A stretch of DNA of 64,000 bases from Diphasiastrum complanatum. Taxonomy: Eukaryota > Streptophyta > Lycopodiopsida > Lycopodiales > Lycopodiaceae. The position numbers and the translations under genes were made by a program. Positions within the stretch are counted from its first letter, which is position 1. Each line of letters begins with the position of its first letter. Below, piece by piece: positions 33,089-43,218 of the stretch. Under the pieces are notes generated by a model. That model was not told where the DNA came from. It was given only the letters and a program-made list of their open reading frames with translations, and did not search any database. The stretch spans positions 11,676,234 to 11,740,233 of the forward strand of contig CM055113.1 of the NCBI GenBank assembly GCA_029204225.1, read 5' to 3'.

Positions 33089-33767
33089 CAGCTCCTTGTA
33101 TCACAAGCAATCATGCAAACCAGGCAAAGCACGAGTACTAAGACTCACCACGAATACGTACAAGTAAGACACTCAGGCAGGTTTACTAACAAGTAACAAA
33201 GACAAGGTCCCCCTTTGAGATGGTCCTGCCAACGGACCTTTGCCTGGCCGCGCCCATACAAATCGATCACGGAATCAGCCCACATAGGACACCCCTCCAA
33301 CCATCCGTGCTTTCACCATTAAGCAGCACATTGCCTCAGTCACGCCCCACCACTTTTTGGTCGATAGCCCTTATAGCTAAACGATCGGCAGCTATCCCGC
33401 ACCGGCAGCTAACCACCCGTGCTTTACACCCGAATTCGAGCAGCATCTCTGTATCAATGGTTAACCCGTACAGTTCGAATATGTCGCCCCGCACCCCACA
33501 AGGTACAGACCGTGCTTTCACCTACCTAGGCAGCACTTTGCCTCATCCGTCCTACGTGCAGACAGCGCCAGGCCCGAACCGCGAGAACTGACCGTGCTTA
33601 CACCTCAAGGGCAGCACCTTGACTCATCAAGTCCCCCGTTCTGCCGACCACCCCGACCGTGGACGCACCCATGCTTACACTGTGGGCAGCACCTTGCACA
33701 ACAGTTGTCTTGATGAACCCCAAACCGTGGCCATTTCCGTGAGATCCGCATAGCTGACCGGCCAGTC

Positions 33768-33780
33768 GGCTCTGATACCA
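33768..33780 (-). promoter_or_regulatory. Primer-binding site of reverse X copy
   Basis: On the minus strand TGGTATCAGAGCC lies two bases from the LTR end at 33783. It is a full 13-base match to the initiator Met tRNA type. The plus copy has two changes at the same place. Confidence 0.9.
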
Positions 33781-33782
33781 CA

Positions 33783-35027
33783 TGTAGCGCAGGCATCCCA
33801 AAGGGAGCCGGGAACCACGACTTAGCTTCTCAGCCTTCAACTCTTGCCATCCAAACCCACTTGACATACAAGCAGTAAACTCGCCAACAATGATCAGACT
33901 TAACCAACTTGAAGTTCCGAAAACCAACATTGAGATCCAACCTGGCGCCATGCCAGATCGGGGGTCCCGACGTGGGTGACTTCCCTCCAAGCAAGCCGCC
34001 CGACATACATCAAACTTAACCAACTCGAAGCTTCGTTACAAACGAGTAACATCCATTCCAAGTAAGCGGTCTGACTTACATCAGACTTAACCAACTGAAA
34101 GCTTCGTCACGAGCGCTGGAAGCCAACCTGGCGCCACGCCAGACTGGACAGCCATAGACAGGTAACATTCACCCAAGCAAGCCATCCAACTCAGCCGACA
34201 GGTTAGAGCCCGTTCCCCAAGAGCTTAACCCATTCACGTTCATGCAAGGAACACTCAGAACCACAAGCCGCGACAGATATGGAAACAACCAGTTCTTGGA
34301 CCAAATGGTCCCGACAGCATACCGCTGGCGCCACGGACCGAATGGTCCCGACGGCATACCGCTGGCGTCCCGGGATACGACCCTCAGCTATGTGCCAAGT
34401 TAAAAATTTTGATAGCGGCCTTACAACTGGCGCTTTTACCGAACACTGAAACCCAGAAGGTAATCAGAGTCAGTTTGAGGAAAATCCCACTTTATTGATA
34501 AATCTGAGAAGGTTACATTTCAAGTGTGTGACCGACCCTAGTCTCCGGGGCGCTAGCATGCCAAGGCGAGAGCCATGACAACATTCCAGCAAGGGAGGCT
34601 GAGACTTGGTTGGAGCTCGCCCTGAGTCGCAACCCGCACTCCCCTATAGTATTGGTGTGATTCGGCACCTCCCCTCATAACAAGCACTCTACCTAAGCTG
34701 GTAAAGCACGTTTTTCTCTCTCTAGGATTTTCTCTTTCTAGAAAGTCATTTTCTCTCTCTAGATTTTATTGATCCCCAGGCTTCCTTTAATCATGCCTAG
34801 ATCGTGTGAGGTGATTGCACATCGATCTGAGCTCTCTGGACTCCGCTAGAACCGATTAAAGATTTTCAGCCATAGGAACTTGGCGCCGGCTGGATTCTGG
34901 TCACAGTGGCGCCGGGAGCGGCGCCGGCGCCGTTGGCGCCGGGAGCAGCAAGGGCGCTGCTGGCGCCGGGGACATAGCTGGCGCCAATGGCGCCGAAAGT
35001 AAAGCTTGTAAAGGTAGCTTTACAACA
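33783..35027 (-). repeat. 5' LTR of reverse X copy
   Basis: 1245 bp, the same length as its partner at 29949-31193. It ends ACAACA at 35027, directly followed by GTCGG and the resumed plus-strand LTR. With that LTR it forms an inverted repeat of about 750 bp. Confidence 0.9.
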
Positions 35028-35032
35028 GTCGG

Positions 35033-35780
35033 TCACACACTTGAAATGTAACCTTCTCAGATTTATCAATAAAGTAGGATTTTTCTCAAACTGACTCTGA
35101 TTACCTTTTGGGTTTCAGTTTTCGGTAAAAGCGCCAGTTGTAAGGTCGCTTCAAAATTCTTAAGCTGACACATAGTTGAGGGTCGTATCCCGGGACGCCA
35201 GCGGTATGCCGTTGGGACCATTCGGTCTGCGGCGCCAGCGGTATGCTGTCGGGACCATTTGGTCCAGGAACTGGTTGTCTCCATATCTGTCGCGGCTTGT
35301 GGTTTCGAGTGTTCCTTGCATGAACGTGAATGGGTTAAGCTCTTGGGGAACGAGATCTAACATGTTGGCTACGTTGGATGGCTTGCTTGGGTGGAAGTTA
35401 CCTGTTTATGGCTGTCCAGTCTGGCGTGGCGCCAAGCTGGCTTCTAGCGCTCGTGATGAAGCTTTCAGTTGGTTAAGTCTGATGTAAATCAGACCGCTTG
35501 CTTTGAATGGATGTTACTCGTTTGTAACGAAGCTTCGAGTTGGTTAAGTTTGATGTATGTCGGGCGGCTTGCTTGGAGGGAAGTCACCCACATCGGGACC
35601 CCCGATCTGGCATGGCGCCAAGTTGGATCTCAATGTTGGTTTTCGGAACTTCAAGTTGGTTAAGTCTGATCGTTGTTGGCGAGTTGGCTGCTTGTATGTC
35701 AAGTGGGTTTGCATGGCAAGAGTTGAAGGCTGGGAAGCTAAGTCGTGGTTCCTGGCTCCCTTTGGGATGCCTGCGCTACA
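35033..35780 (+). repeat. X 5' LTR, remaining 748 bp
   Basis: Continuation of the LTR interrupted at 29948, starting TCACACACTTG and ending GCGCTACA at 35780. Together the two parts make about 1.2 kb. The long frames on either strand here are repeat shadows. Confidence 0.9.
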
Positions 35781-35782
35781 TG

Positions 35783-35795
35783 TGGTATTTGAGCC
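35783..35795 (+). promoter_or_regulatory. Decayed primer-binding site of X
   Basis: TGGTATTTGAGCC differs at two positions from the TGGTATCAGAGCC of the sister copy, at the same 2-bp distance from the LTR end. This suggests the plus copy is the older of the two. Confidence 0.8.
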
Positions 35796-35869
35796 GACTG
35801 GCCGGTCAGCTATGCGGATCTCACGGAAATGGCCACTGTTTGGGGTTCATCAAGACAACTGTTGTGCAA

Positions 35870-36297
35870 GGTGCTGCCCACAATGTAAGCACGGGTGCGT
35901 CCACGTTTGGGGTGGTCGACAAAACGGGGGCTTGATGAGTCAAGGTGCTGTCCTTGAGGTGTAAGCACGGTCCGTTTCCACGGTTCGGGCCTGGCACCGT
36001 CTGCACGTAGGACAGATGAGACAATGTGCTGCCATTAGGTTGGTGTAAGCACGGTCTGTGCCTTGTGGGGTGCGAGGTGACATATTTGCCATAGCCACCG
36101 TTCGTTTAGCTATAAGGGCTATCGACCAAATTTGGTGGGGTGGTTACTGAGGCAATGTGCTGCCTAACAGTGAAAGCATGGGTGCGTCCACGATTTGGGT
36201 GGTATGCTGCCGATCGTTTAGCTATAAGGGCTATCGACTAGATTTGGTGGGGGCGTTACTGAGGCAATGTGCTGCCTAACGGTGAAAGCACGGGTGC
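35870..36297 (+). repeat. X leader minisatellite, left part
   Basis: Units of about 95-125 bp built on CGTTTAGCTATAAGGGCTATCGAC, then GAGGCAATGTGCTGCCTAAC and GTGAAAGCACGGGTGC. The full unit occurs twice here (near 36103 and 36210) and, after the copia insertion, twice more at 39660-39880. Earlier partial units (GTAAGCACGG at 35885 and 35963) precede them. The reverse X copy and the 20-23 kb copy each have a single TAGCTATAAGGGC-type unit. Confidence 0.8.
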
Positions 36298-36948
36298 TGT
36301 GAAAGATTTCAGATCCTTAAGATCCAATCTACTTGAATGATCTTTGGTTAGAAAGAGAAATACACTACCAATTTCACCAATGTAGAAAAATCAGCATCTA
36401 CACACAATTTGAGATGCAAACACTAATAGAACTTGATCAAACTTGAATGAAATGATTATGTACTGTCGCTGTCCATACAAAACCAGCAAGCTACCGTATT
36501 TCACACATGTGAATCCAAAAAATAACAAATATAGATCATTCTACACATAGAATTGCAAGCAATCACCAAGATAGTGCACCAATGGATAGTAGAACCCAAG
36601 AGAACCATGTATAATCATGAAATGAGATAGAGAAGAGAGAAGATTGCTCTCTCCACGAGTTACATCCTTTTATAACAGGTCCAAACCCTATTTGGCCACT
36701 TGGCTTTCCCACCAAAATTCTAACCCTACCAATTTTGGGTCTAGATTCAATGTACCCAACTTATTCAAATTGAATCTACTCAAACTCGCATTCTATCTTT
36801 CCCACACTTTCCAAAAGTGTTTATTCAAATGAAATTTAGACTAATGAACTTTGAAAAGTCAACCTCTAAGTCTAAAACAAGTTTTGGCCTCAATATGCCA
36901 AATATGAAAATATTGCAAAATGTGATGAAACTAGTTGAATCTTTCACA
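36298..36948 (-). repeat. 3' LTR of copia E
   Basis: 651 bp. The purine tract GAAGAGGGAG (minus strand, 36949-36958) lies immediately upstream. The stop codon of the pol frame is formed by the first LTR bases (TGTGA). Confidence 0.9.
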
Positions 36949-38343
36949 CTCCCTCTTCAACTAGTTTTAGCATAGACTTTGATAATACTCCAAGTGAAGT
37001 CCTATGCTTCATGAACAAGTCTTTTCCCAATGCTTTGGTGAAGATATCAGCTACACATTCCCTTGAAGACACATGTTGAAGCTCCACCTCCTTTGCAATG
37101 ACTCGCTCCCTCACAAAATGATATTGTATCTCAATATGCTTGCTCCTAGCATGAAAGATAGGATTGGATGCCATTCTTTGGGCTGATTGATTGTCACAAA
37201 AGATGATTGGGCTCTCGGAAAAATCCAGCAAGTGAAGATCCTTGATCATCCTTTTGATCCATATCATCTCCTTTGTGGAATGTGTAAGAGCTTTGTACTC
37301 GGCCTCACTAGATGACAATGAGATAGTGGCTTGTTTCTTTGACATCCATGATATAGCTCCATCACCTATGAAAATACAATAAGAACTAATGGATTTCCTA
37401 TCCATTATATCTCCAGCATAGTCCGAATCTGAAAATCCAAAAAGATTAGGTGATGATCCCTCATACAATATGCCAAAATCTCGAGTTCCAATGATGTACC
37501 TCAAAACTCGCTTTTCTAGCTTCCAATGCTCCTCACTAGGATCTTGCATGAATTGATTCAATCTTCCAACACAATAGCTTAGATCAGGTCTAGTAATGGT
37601 TAGATAGATGAGTGAACCAACTAGCTTTCTATAGAGAGTAATGTCCTTGAAGGATCTTTCATTACCTCTTATACTAAGCTTTACATGAGACTCCATAGGT
37701 GTATCAATAGCTTTTGCATCTACCATATGAAATCTTTCTAGAATAGAATTAGCATACTTCTCTTGACAAATGAAAGTAGATTGAGAAGATCTAATGACTT
37801 CTACTCCTAAAATGTAATGCAAATTACCAAGATCATGCACCTCAAACTCCTTCTTAAGAGCATTCTTGATATCCTCCACATCTTGATTGTCTCCACCACT
37901 CAAGATGATATCATCCACATAGATTAGCAAGATGGTAACATCATTTTCAGCAAACCTATAATAAAGTGAATGATCATACTCACTCATAACAAAGCCTTGA
38001 GAGAGTAAAAAAGTGTTAAGCTTAGCATACCAACTCCTTGGTGCTTGCTTAAGGCCATACAAACTCTTTTGTAGAAGACACACATGATTTGGCTTTGTTG
38101 ATGAGATGTAGCTCTCGAGTTGCTCCATGTATACTTCCTCCTCAAGATCACCATTCAAGAATGCATTTGAAATGTCCATTTGCCATAGATCCCATCCATA
38201 AAGTGTAGCAAGTGAAATGATGACTCGAATGCTTACCATCTTTGCCACGGGTGCAAAGGTCTCATCATAGTCAATTCCTTGTTGTTGAGCATATCCTTTT
38301 GCCACTAACCTTGCCTTGTACTTGTTGATAGATCCATCTTTTT
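36944..38343 (-). CDS. copia reverse transcriptase-RNase H, intact domains
   Basis: The 471-residue frame encodes complete RT and RNase H domains. RT motifs are [49 protein letters not shown] and the catalytic LLIYVDDIIL at residues 145-152. RNase H follows with FSDSDYAGD (about 311), SSSEAEYKAL (about 349), CDNQSA (about 388) and the HARSKHIEIQYHF block (about 403). The C-terminus LVEEGV overlaps the purine tract, and the stop lies in the LTR. The apparent start at 38359 falls in foreign sequence. The natural polyprotein would have begun far upstream, so this is an orphan domain pair without Gag or integrase. Confidence 0.85.
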
Positions 38344-38473
38344 TTATATCATGCAACATCTACTGTCATGACCCGTATGGTTCACTGTTGCGCTCAGGCG
38401 AGGAGGTGGAGTCGTCTTCATCTTCCTCGTCACCACTCTTTTTGGTAGTGTACAAACTTTTAATCTACGACTT
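38339..38473 (-). other. 135-bp foreign block within copia E RT
   Basis: In the sister copy at 59465-59510 about 19 bp connect CKWIFK to DGSINKYK. Here that short segment is replaced by about 135 bp unrelated to copia. It has a run of seven T at its left edge (an A-run on the minus strand) and a Thr/Pro/Arg-rich meaningless translation. It shifts the frame and separates the linker from the RT. It looks like filler DNA from a repaired break or a captured transcript end. Confidence 0.65.
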
Positions 38474-38928
38474 AAGATCCATTTGCATCCAATAGCTTTC
38501 TTTTCCTTAGGCAACTCCACCAATCTCCATGTTCCATTCTTCATAAGAGCTTGATACTCAAGATCCATTGCTTGGATCCACTCCTCTTCTTTCCTTGCTT
38601 GATCTACACTTGTAGGTTCATCCAAAGAGGTTAGGAAAGCAACATAATTTCCAAAAACTACTTGCTTACCCTTTTGATCATATGTGAGCCTTGAAGGTAC
38701 TTGTCTTTCTCTTGATGTTCTCCTTGGCTTTTGACTTGATGAAGGTCCATCATCACCACCATCCAAAGTAGGATCCTTCTCATCAACATCAAGAATGTTA
38801 GATCCATCTACTTTACCATCTATCATGCTTGAAGACACCTTTGGAATGTTTCCCTCATAAAAAATGACATCTCTACCAACAATCACTTTGTTAGTAGAAG
38901 GAATGTAAACCTTGTAGGCTTTACTCAC
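38344..38928 (-). pseudogene. copia E integrase end and linker
   Basis: The frame starts within the post-integrase motif (VSKAYKVYIPSTNKVIVGRDV) and passes the acidic linker with SSSQKPRRTSRERQVPSR. It ends in the RT N-terminus (WRLVELPKEKKAIGCKWI) before the foreign block. Directly upstream, IFVGYSE is joined to leader sequence at about 38955, marking the large internal deletion. Confidence 0.8.
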
Positions 38929-38975
38929 CTCACTATATCCAACAAAAATACCTCCTTCATAACCTGAAACACAAG

Positions 38976-38986
38976 CTCTGATACCA
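38976..38986 (-). promoter_or_regulatory. Primer-binding site of copia E
   Basis: Minus-strand TGGTATCAGAG directly abuts the 5' LTR (38987). It is an initiator Met tRNA type site, so the element retains the signal needed for first-strand priming. Confidence 0.85.
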
Positions 38987-39634
38987 TGTGAAAGATTTCA
39001 GATCCTTAAGATCCAATATACTTGAATGATCTTTGGTTAGAAAGAGAAATACACTACCAATTTCACCAATGTAGAAAAATCAGCATCTACACACAATTTG
39101 AGATGCAAACACTAATAGAACTTGATCAAACTTGAATGAAATGATTATGTACTATTGCTGTCCATAAAAAACCAGCAAGCTACTGTATTTCACACGTGTG
39201 GATCCAAAAATAGCAAATATAGATCATTCTACACAGAATTGCAAGCACTCACCAAGATAGTGCACCAATGGATAGTAGAACCCAAGAGAACCATGTATAA
39301 GCATGAAATGAGATAGAGAAGAGAGAAGATTGCTCTCTCCATGAGTTACATCCTTTTATAACAGGTTCAAACCCTATTTGGCCACTTGGTTTTCCCACCA
39401 AAATGCTAACCCTACCAATTTTGGGTCTAGATTCAATGTACCCAACTTATTCAAATTGAATCTACTCAAACTCGCATTCTATCTTTCCCACACTTTCCAA
39501 AAGTGTTTATTCAAATGAAATTTAGACTAATGAACTTTGAAAAGTCAACCTCTAAGTCTAAAACAAGTTTTGGCCTCAATATGCCAAATATGAAAATATT
39601 GCAAAATGTGATGAAACTAGTTGAATCTTTCACA
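38987..39634 (-). repeat. 5' LTR of copia E
   Basis: 648 bp, nearly identical to the left LTR. It is the promoter-bearing copy in minus orientation. Confidence 0.9.
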
Positions 39635-39639
39635 GGTGC

Positions 39640-39890
39640 ATCCACGATTGGGGGTTATGTTGCCGATCGTTTAGCTATAAGGGCTATCGACTAGATTTGG
39701 TGGAGGCGTTACTGAGGCAATGTGCTGTCTAACGGTGAAAGCACGGGTGCATCCATGGGGGTGGTATATTCAAGGATAGCTGCCAATCGTTTAGCTATAA
39801 GGGCTATCAACCAAAAAGTGGTGGGACGTGACTGAGGCAATGTGCTGCTTAATGGAGAAAGCACAGATAGTTGGAGGGGTGTCCTATGTG
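39640..39890 (+). repeat. X leader minisatellite, right part
   Basis: Two further units of the leader repeat (CGTTTAGCTATAAGGGCTATC near 39664 and 39787), with the copia insertion lying between units two and three. The array ends at AGATAGTTGG, from which the sequence again parallels the reverse copy. Confidence 0.8.
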
Positions 39891-40082
39891 GGCTGATTCT
39901 GTGATCCATTTGTATGGGCACGGCCAGGCAAACGTCCGTTGGCAGGACCATCTCAAAGGGGGACCTTGTCTTTGTTACTTGTTAGTAAACCTGCCTGAGT
40001 GTCTTACTTGTATGTATTCGTGGTGAGTCTTAGTACTCGTGCTTTGTCTAGTTTGCATGATTGCTTGTGATACAAGGAGTTG

Positions 40083-41406
40083 ATGGCTCGAGAAGGAACC
40101 TTTCTTTTGAAGACTGATACCATCAAACAAAGAGGACTATAGAATCTGTGGGGCGGATTTGCAGTTCAAGTACTCACACGTGAACGACAACGAAACGACT
40201 CAATGTTTGCAAAGGATGGATGGATAGCCTGTTTCTTGGGTTAGTTTCATTTGCGACAACACCCACCAAGACGCAAGCATGAAGTCAAAAGTTGGAAAGG
40301 GCAATTTCAGGGGAGATCTTCTATGGAGCAGTTGGTCTTCATTTTGGGACGGCCACCTTCGGAACTGAAACTCACTGAGCATGGGTGATATCCAGTATCA
40401 TTTGGGTTTTTCCTCAAAGGGGAAAAGACTAGGATCATCTTCAGAGATTGGCAACAAGTTGAATCGAGCCATAATCCTAGCAGATGGGAAGCAAAGTGTT
40501 GGAAAGGCTTTTTGTCTGAAAAACTCTACTCTAAGTCCGATCAGCTGATTTTATAAGTGGAGGGGAACTATCACACACACCTCTCTCTTGGGGCAAATTT
40601 TGAATGAAAGTTGATCAAAACGGGGGCAAATTCAAGGTGACCTAGCCATACTCACACGAGGAGACTGGCGAACTTTGGACCTAATAAGTTGATAAGTTTT
40701 TGTTGTGGAAAGGAAAGCTTGTTATAGGCTTTCTCTGGACCGGCAATGATGAGGAAACATATGAGTACGCTGCCTTGTGTTACGTGTAAGGCAGCTGGTC
40801 AATGAAGGAACTGTGAAAGTTGAGTCTTGCAGGAGAGACTTGGTATTTCGAACGGACGCTAAGGGACAGTTCGCGTTGAGATCGGACTAGTGCAAACTCT
40901 GGGTGCATGTGTCTGATTCAAAGAGAGCTACTTGAAGCCAAGCTCGATGTACACTTCTTGTTTTGATTGTGAGGCAACTGACCAGTGATGGAATTGTGAA
41001 AGTCAAGTTGTGCGCGACGGACATGGTGCTTCAAACAAACGCGAAGAGATAGTTCGTATGCGGATCAAACTGGTGCGACCCTTTGGCTTTCCACGAGGTG
41101 AATGGTTACATTTGGGCTTATTCAAAGAGCTACTTCAAGCTAAGTGAGAGGTGCATTGCGGAGTACTCGATCTTTGTCAACCTTAAAGAGCCAAGAAGGA
41201 AATGTATCAAGATCAGGCTGGGACAAGGAGAGAAATCAAGGTGCAAAAGCAACAAGGCACGGAGTGGACCACAAAGTGGGCAATCAAACGATAAATCCTT
41301 TGGCTCAGGGAGCCTTGATACCTGTGCGGAACTGATCAAATCTGGAGCTCAGGGAGCTCAACACAAAGTGCATCAAGGACAAATCAGGAGGTCAAAGGAG
41401 TTCTAA
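40083..41406 (+). pseudogene. X-family internal ORF (plus copy)
   Basis: The start MAREGTFLLKTDTIKQRGL at 40083 is shared with the other copies. Blocks follow in order: EVKSWKGQFQGRSSMEQLVF, a segment homologous to FEDWQQVRSSHNPSRWEAKC, then from about 40785 one frame to the stop at 41404. That frame carries two repeats, VRQLVNEGTVKVESCRRDLV and VRQLTSDGIVKVKLCATDMV. They are followed by FVCGSNWCDPLAFHEVNGYI and a Lys/Arg/Ser/Gly/Gln-rich tail. Three in-frame stops and some frameshifts break it. The last 108 codons (41083-41406) are open. I see no catalytic motif of retroelements. A basic tail could bind nucleic acid, which is inference. Confidence 0.5.
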
Positions 41407-41726
41407 AGTCAAAAGTCAGAAGCGACAGGGGCAAACATTTCAAAGAAATGCCTCTGTCACCAGTTAATAAGGTTCTTGGGTTTTACGAACGTGATATAAA
41501 ATCTACGCTTTTCCCAGACAAAGAGATATTTTAAGTTATGTAATTTCTCAATACAAAGAGCCGAGCCTCCGCCTTGTGGTGTGCCAGCTTCAATGTTAAT
41601 AGAAAGTGGCTAGTAATTTGAGTACTGTGCCAAGTAGCTTAAATGTATAGTTAAATTAATTGGGAGACACCTTTACTTTAATCTAACATCTGATGAGGAC
41701 ATCAGATTTTATAAAGGTGGGGTGGA

Positions 41727-43018
41727 TGTTGTAAAGCTACCTTTACAAGCTTTACTTTCGGCGCCACTGGCACCAGCATTGTCCCCGGCGCCAGCAGTGC
41801 TCCTGTCGCTCCCAGCGCCACTATGACCAGAATCCAGCCGGCGCCAAGTTCCTATGGCTGAAAATCTTTTATCGGTTCTAGCGAAGTCCAGAGAGCTCAG
41901 ATCAATGTGCAATTACCTCACACGATCTAGGCATGATTAAAGGAAGCCTGGGGATCAATAAAATCTAGAGAGCGAAAATGACTTTCTAGAAAGAGAAAAT
42001 CCTAAAGAGAGAAAAATGTGCTTTACCAGCCTAGGTAGAGTGCTTGGTATGAGGGGGGGGTGCCGAATCCCACCAATACTATAGGGGAGTGCGGGTTGCG
42101 ACTCAGGGCGAGCTCCAACCAAGTCTCAGCCTCCCTTGCTGGAATGTTGTCATGGCTCTCGCCTTGGCATGCTAGCACCCCGGAGACTAGGGTCAGTCAC
42201 ACACTTGAAATGTAACTTTCTCAGATTTATCAATAAAGTGGGATTTTTCTCAAACTGACTCTGATTACCTTCTGGGTTTCAGTGTTCGGTAAAAGCGCTA
42301 GTTGTAGGGCCGCTTCAAAATTTTTAAGTTGGCACATAGCTGAGGGTCGTATCCCGAGACGCCAGCGGTATGCCGTCAGGACCATTCGGTCCGTGGCGCC
42401 AGCGGTATGTTGTCTGGACCATTTGGTCCAGGAACTGGTTGTCTCCATATCTGTCGCGGCTTGTGGTTCTGAGTGTTCCTTGCCGGAATGTGCATGGGTT
42501 AAGCTCTTGGGGAATGGGCTCTAACCTGTCGGCTGAGTTGGATGGCTTGCTTGGGTGAAAGTCACCTGTTTATGGCTATCCAGTCTGGCGTGGCGCCAGG
42601 TTGGCTTCCAGCGCTCGTGACGAAGCTTTCAGTCGGTTAAGTCTGATGTAAGTCAGACCGCTTGCTTGGAATGGATGTTACTCGTTTGTAACGAAGCTTC
42701 GAGTTGGTTAAGTTTGATGTATGTCGGGCGGCTTGCTGGGAGGGAAGTCACCCACATCGGGACCCCCAATCTGGCATGGCGCCAGGTTGGATCTCAATGC
42801 TGTTTTTCGGAACTTCATGTTGATTAAGTCTGATTGTTGTTGGCGAGTTGGCTGCTTGTATGGCAAGTGGGTTTGGATGGCAAGAGTTGAAGGTTGGGAA
42901 GCTAAGTTGTTATTCCCGGCTCCCTTTGGGATGCCTGTGCTATAGTTTGGATGGCAAGAGTTTAAAGTTGGGAAGCTAAGTCGCGGTTCCCGGCTCCCTT
43001 TGGGATGCCTGCACTACA
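41727..43018 (+). repeat. X 3' LTR with duplicated end
   Basis: 1292 bp, starting TGTTGTAAAG directly after the purine tract and ending GCACTACA. The last ~73 bp are present twice (about 42873-42945 and 42946-43018), each ending in TTTGGGATGCCTG. The inner unit is more decayed at GTGCTATAG. The other LTRs have one unit. Confidence 0.9.
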
Positions 43019-43023
43019 CTACG

Positions 43024-43218
43024 CCTCATCCCCTACATGTTGAGGTTGCCAGCTCACACTCTTTTCCTAGCACGCAGATGTATCAGCAGCTTTTATATCG
43101 GATTGGAGACTTCCTTGGTCAGGCAGATTTTCAGATTATTCCACTTACACGGTACGATCTTATCCTCGGTGCTGATTGGTTTGCATCCCTTGGTGCGGTT
43201 ACAGTAGACCTCCAGTAG
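43024..43218 (+). pseudogene. gypsy protease, C-terminal half
   Basis: This continues the domain broken at 29498. The text runs through SSHSFPSTQMYQQLLYRIGD to YDLILGADWFASLGAVTVDL, the conserved end of gypsy proteases. A TAG at 43216 replaces a probable CAG. Confidence 0.85.

Larger units (their letters stand above)
29949..35027 (-). mobile_element. X element, second copy, reverse orientation, complete
   Basis: A complete 5079-bp element inserted in the 5' LTR of its own relative. It has LTRs of 1245 bp each (29949-31193 and 33783-35027), terminal TG...CA, and the 5-bp duplication GTCGG on both sides. It has an intact iMet primer site and a purine tract next to the left LTR. By eye the two LTRs differ at only about ten positions, mainly transitions, so the insertion is young. 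The internal 2.6 kb holds one broken unknown ORF (33088 to 31321) and no RT, integrase or protease. Confidence 0.9.
36298..39634 (-). mobile_element. Ty1/copia element E, young, internally deleted
   Basis: LTRs of about 650 bp (36298-36948 and 38987-39634) begin TGTGAAAG and end CTTTCACA. The flanking duplication is GGTGC at 36293-36297 and 39635-39639. By eye the LTRs differ at roughly a dozen sites and one small indel, so the insertion is recent. Reading leftward come the primer site, a short tag SGYEGG, the integrase C-terminus, linker, RT and RNase H, then the purine tract. Gag, protease and most of integrase are missing, although the LTRs are intact. A foreign 135-bp block disrupts the RT start. 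Confidence 0.92.
29499..43018 (+). mobile_element. Non-autonomous LTR element X, with nested insertions
   Basis: X begins TGTTGTAAAGC at 29499 and ends GCACTACA at 43018. The host gypsy flanks carry the 5-bp duplication CTACG at 29494-29498 and 43019-43023. Its 5' LTR is split by a reverse-oriented X copy (29949-35027), and its leader by a copia element (36298-39634). Without these and their duplications, X is about 5.1 kb. It has two LTRs of 1.2-1.3 kb, a decayed iMet primer site, a leader with tandem repeats, one unknown ORF, and a purine tract AAGGTGGGGTGGA before the 3' LTR. No Gag-Pol motif is visible, so mobilisation in trans is inferred. Confidence 0.9.

Noticed and set aside
33598-34023. 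141-codon minus-strand frame and similar frames at 29902-30523, 35176-35964 and 42282-42945
   Set aside because: All lie inside X LTRs, recur in each LTR copy with different stops, and exist because of tandem repeats in the LTR. No coding pattern.
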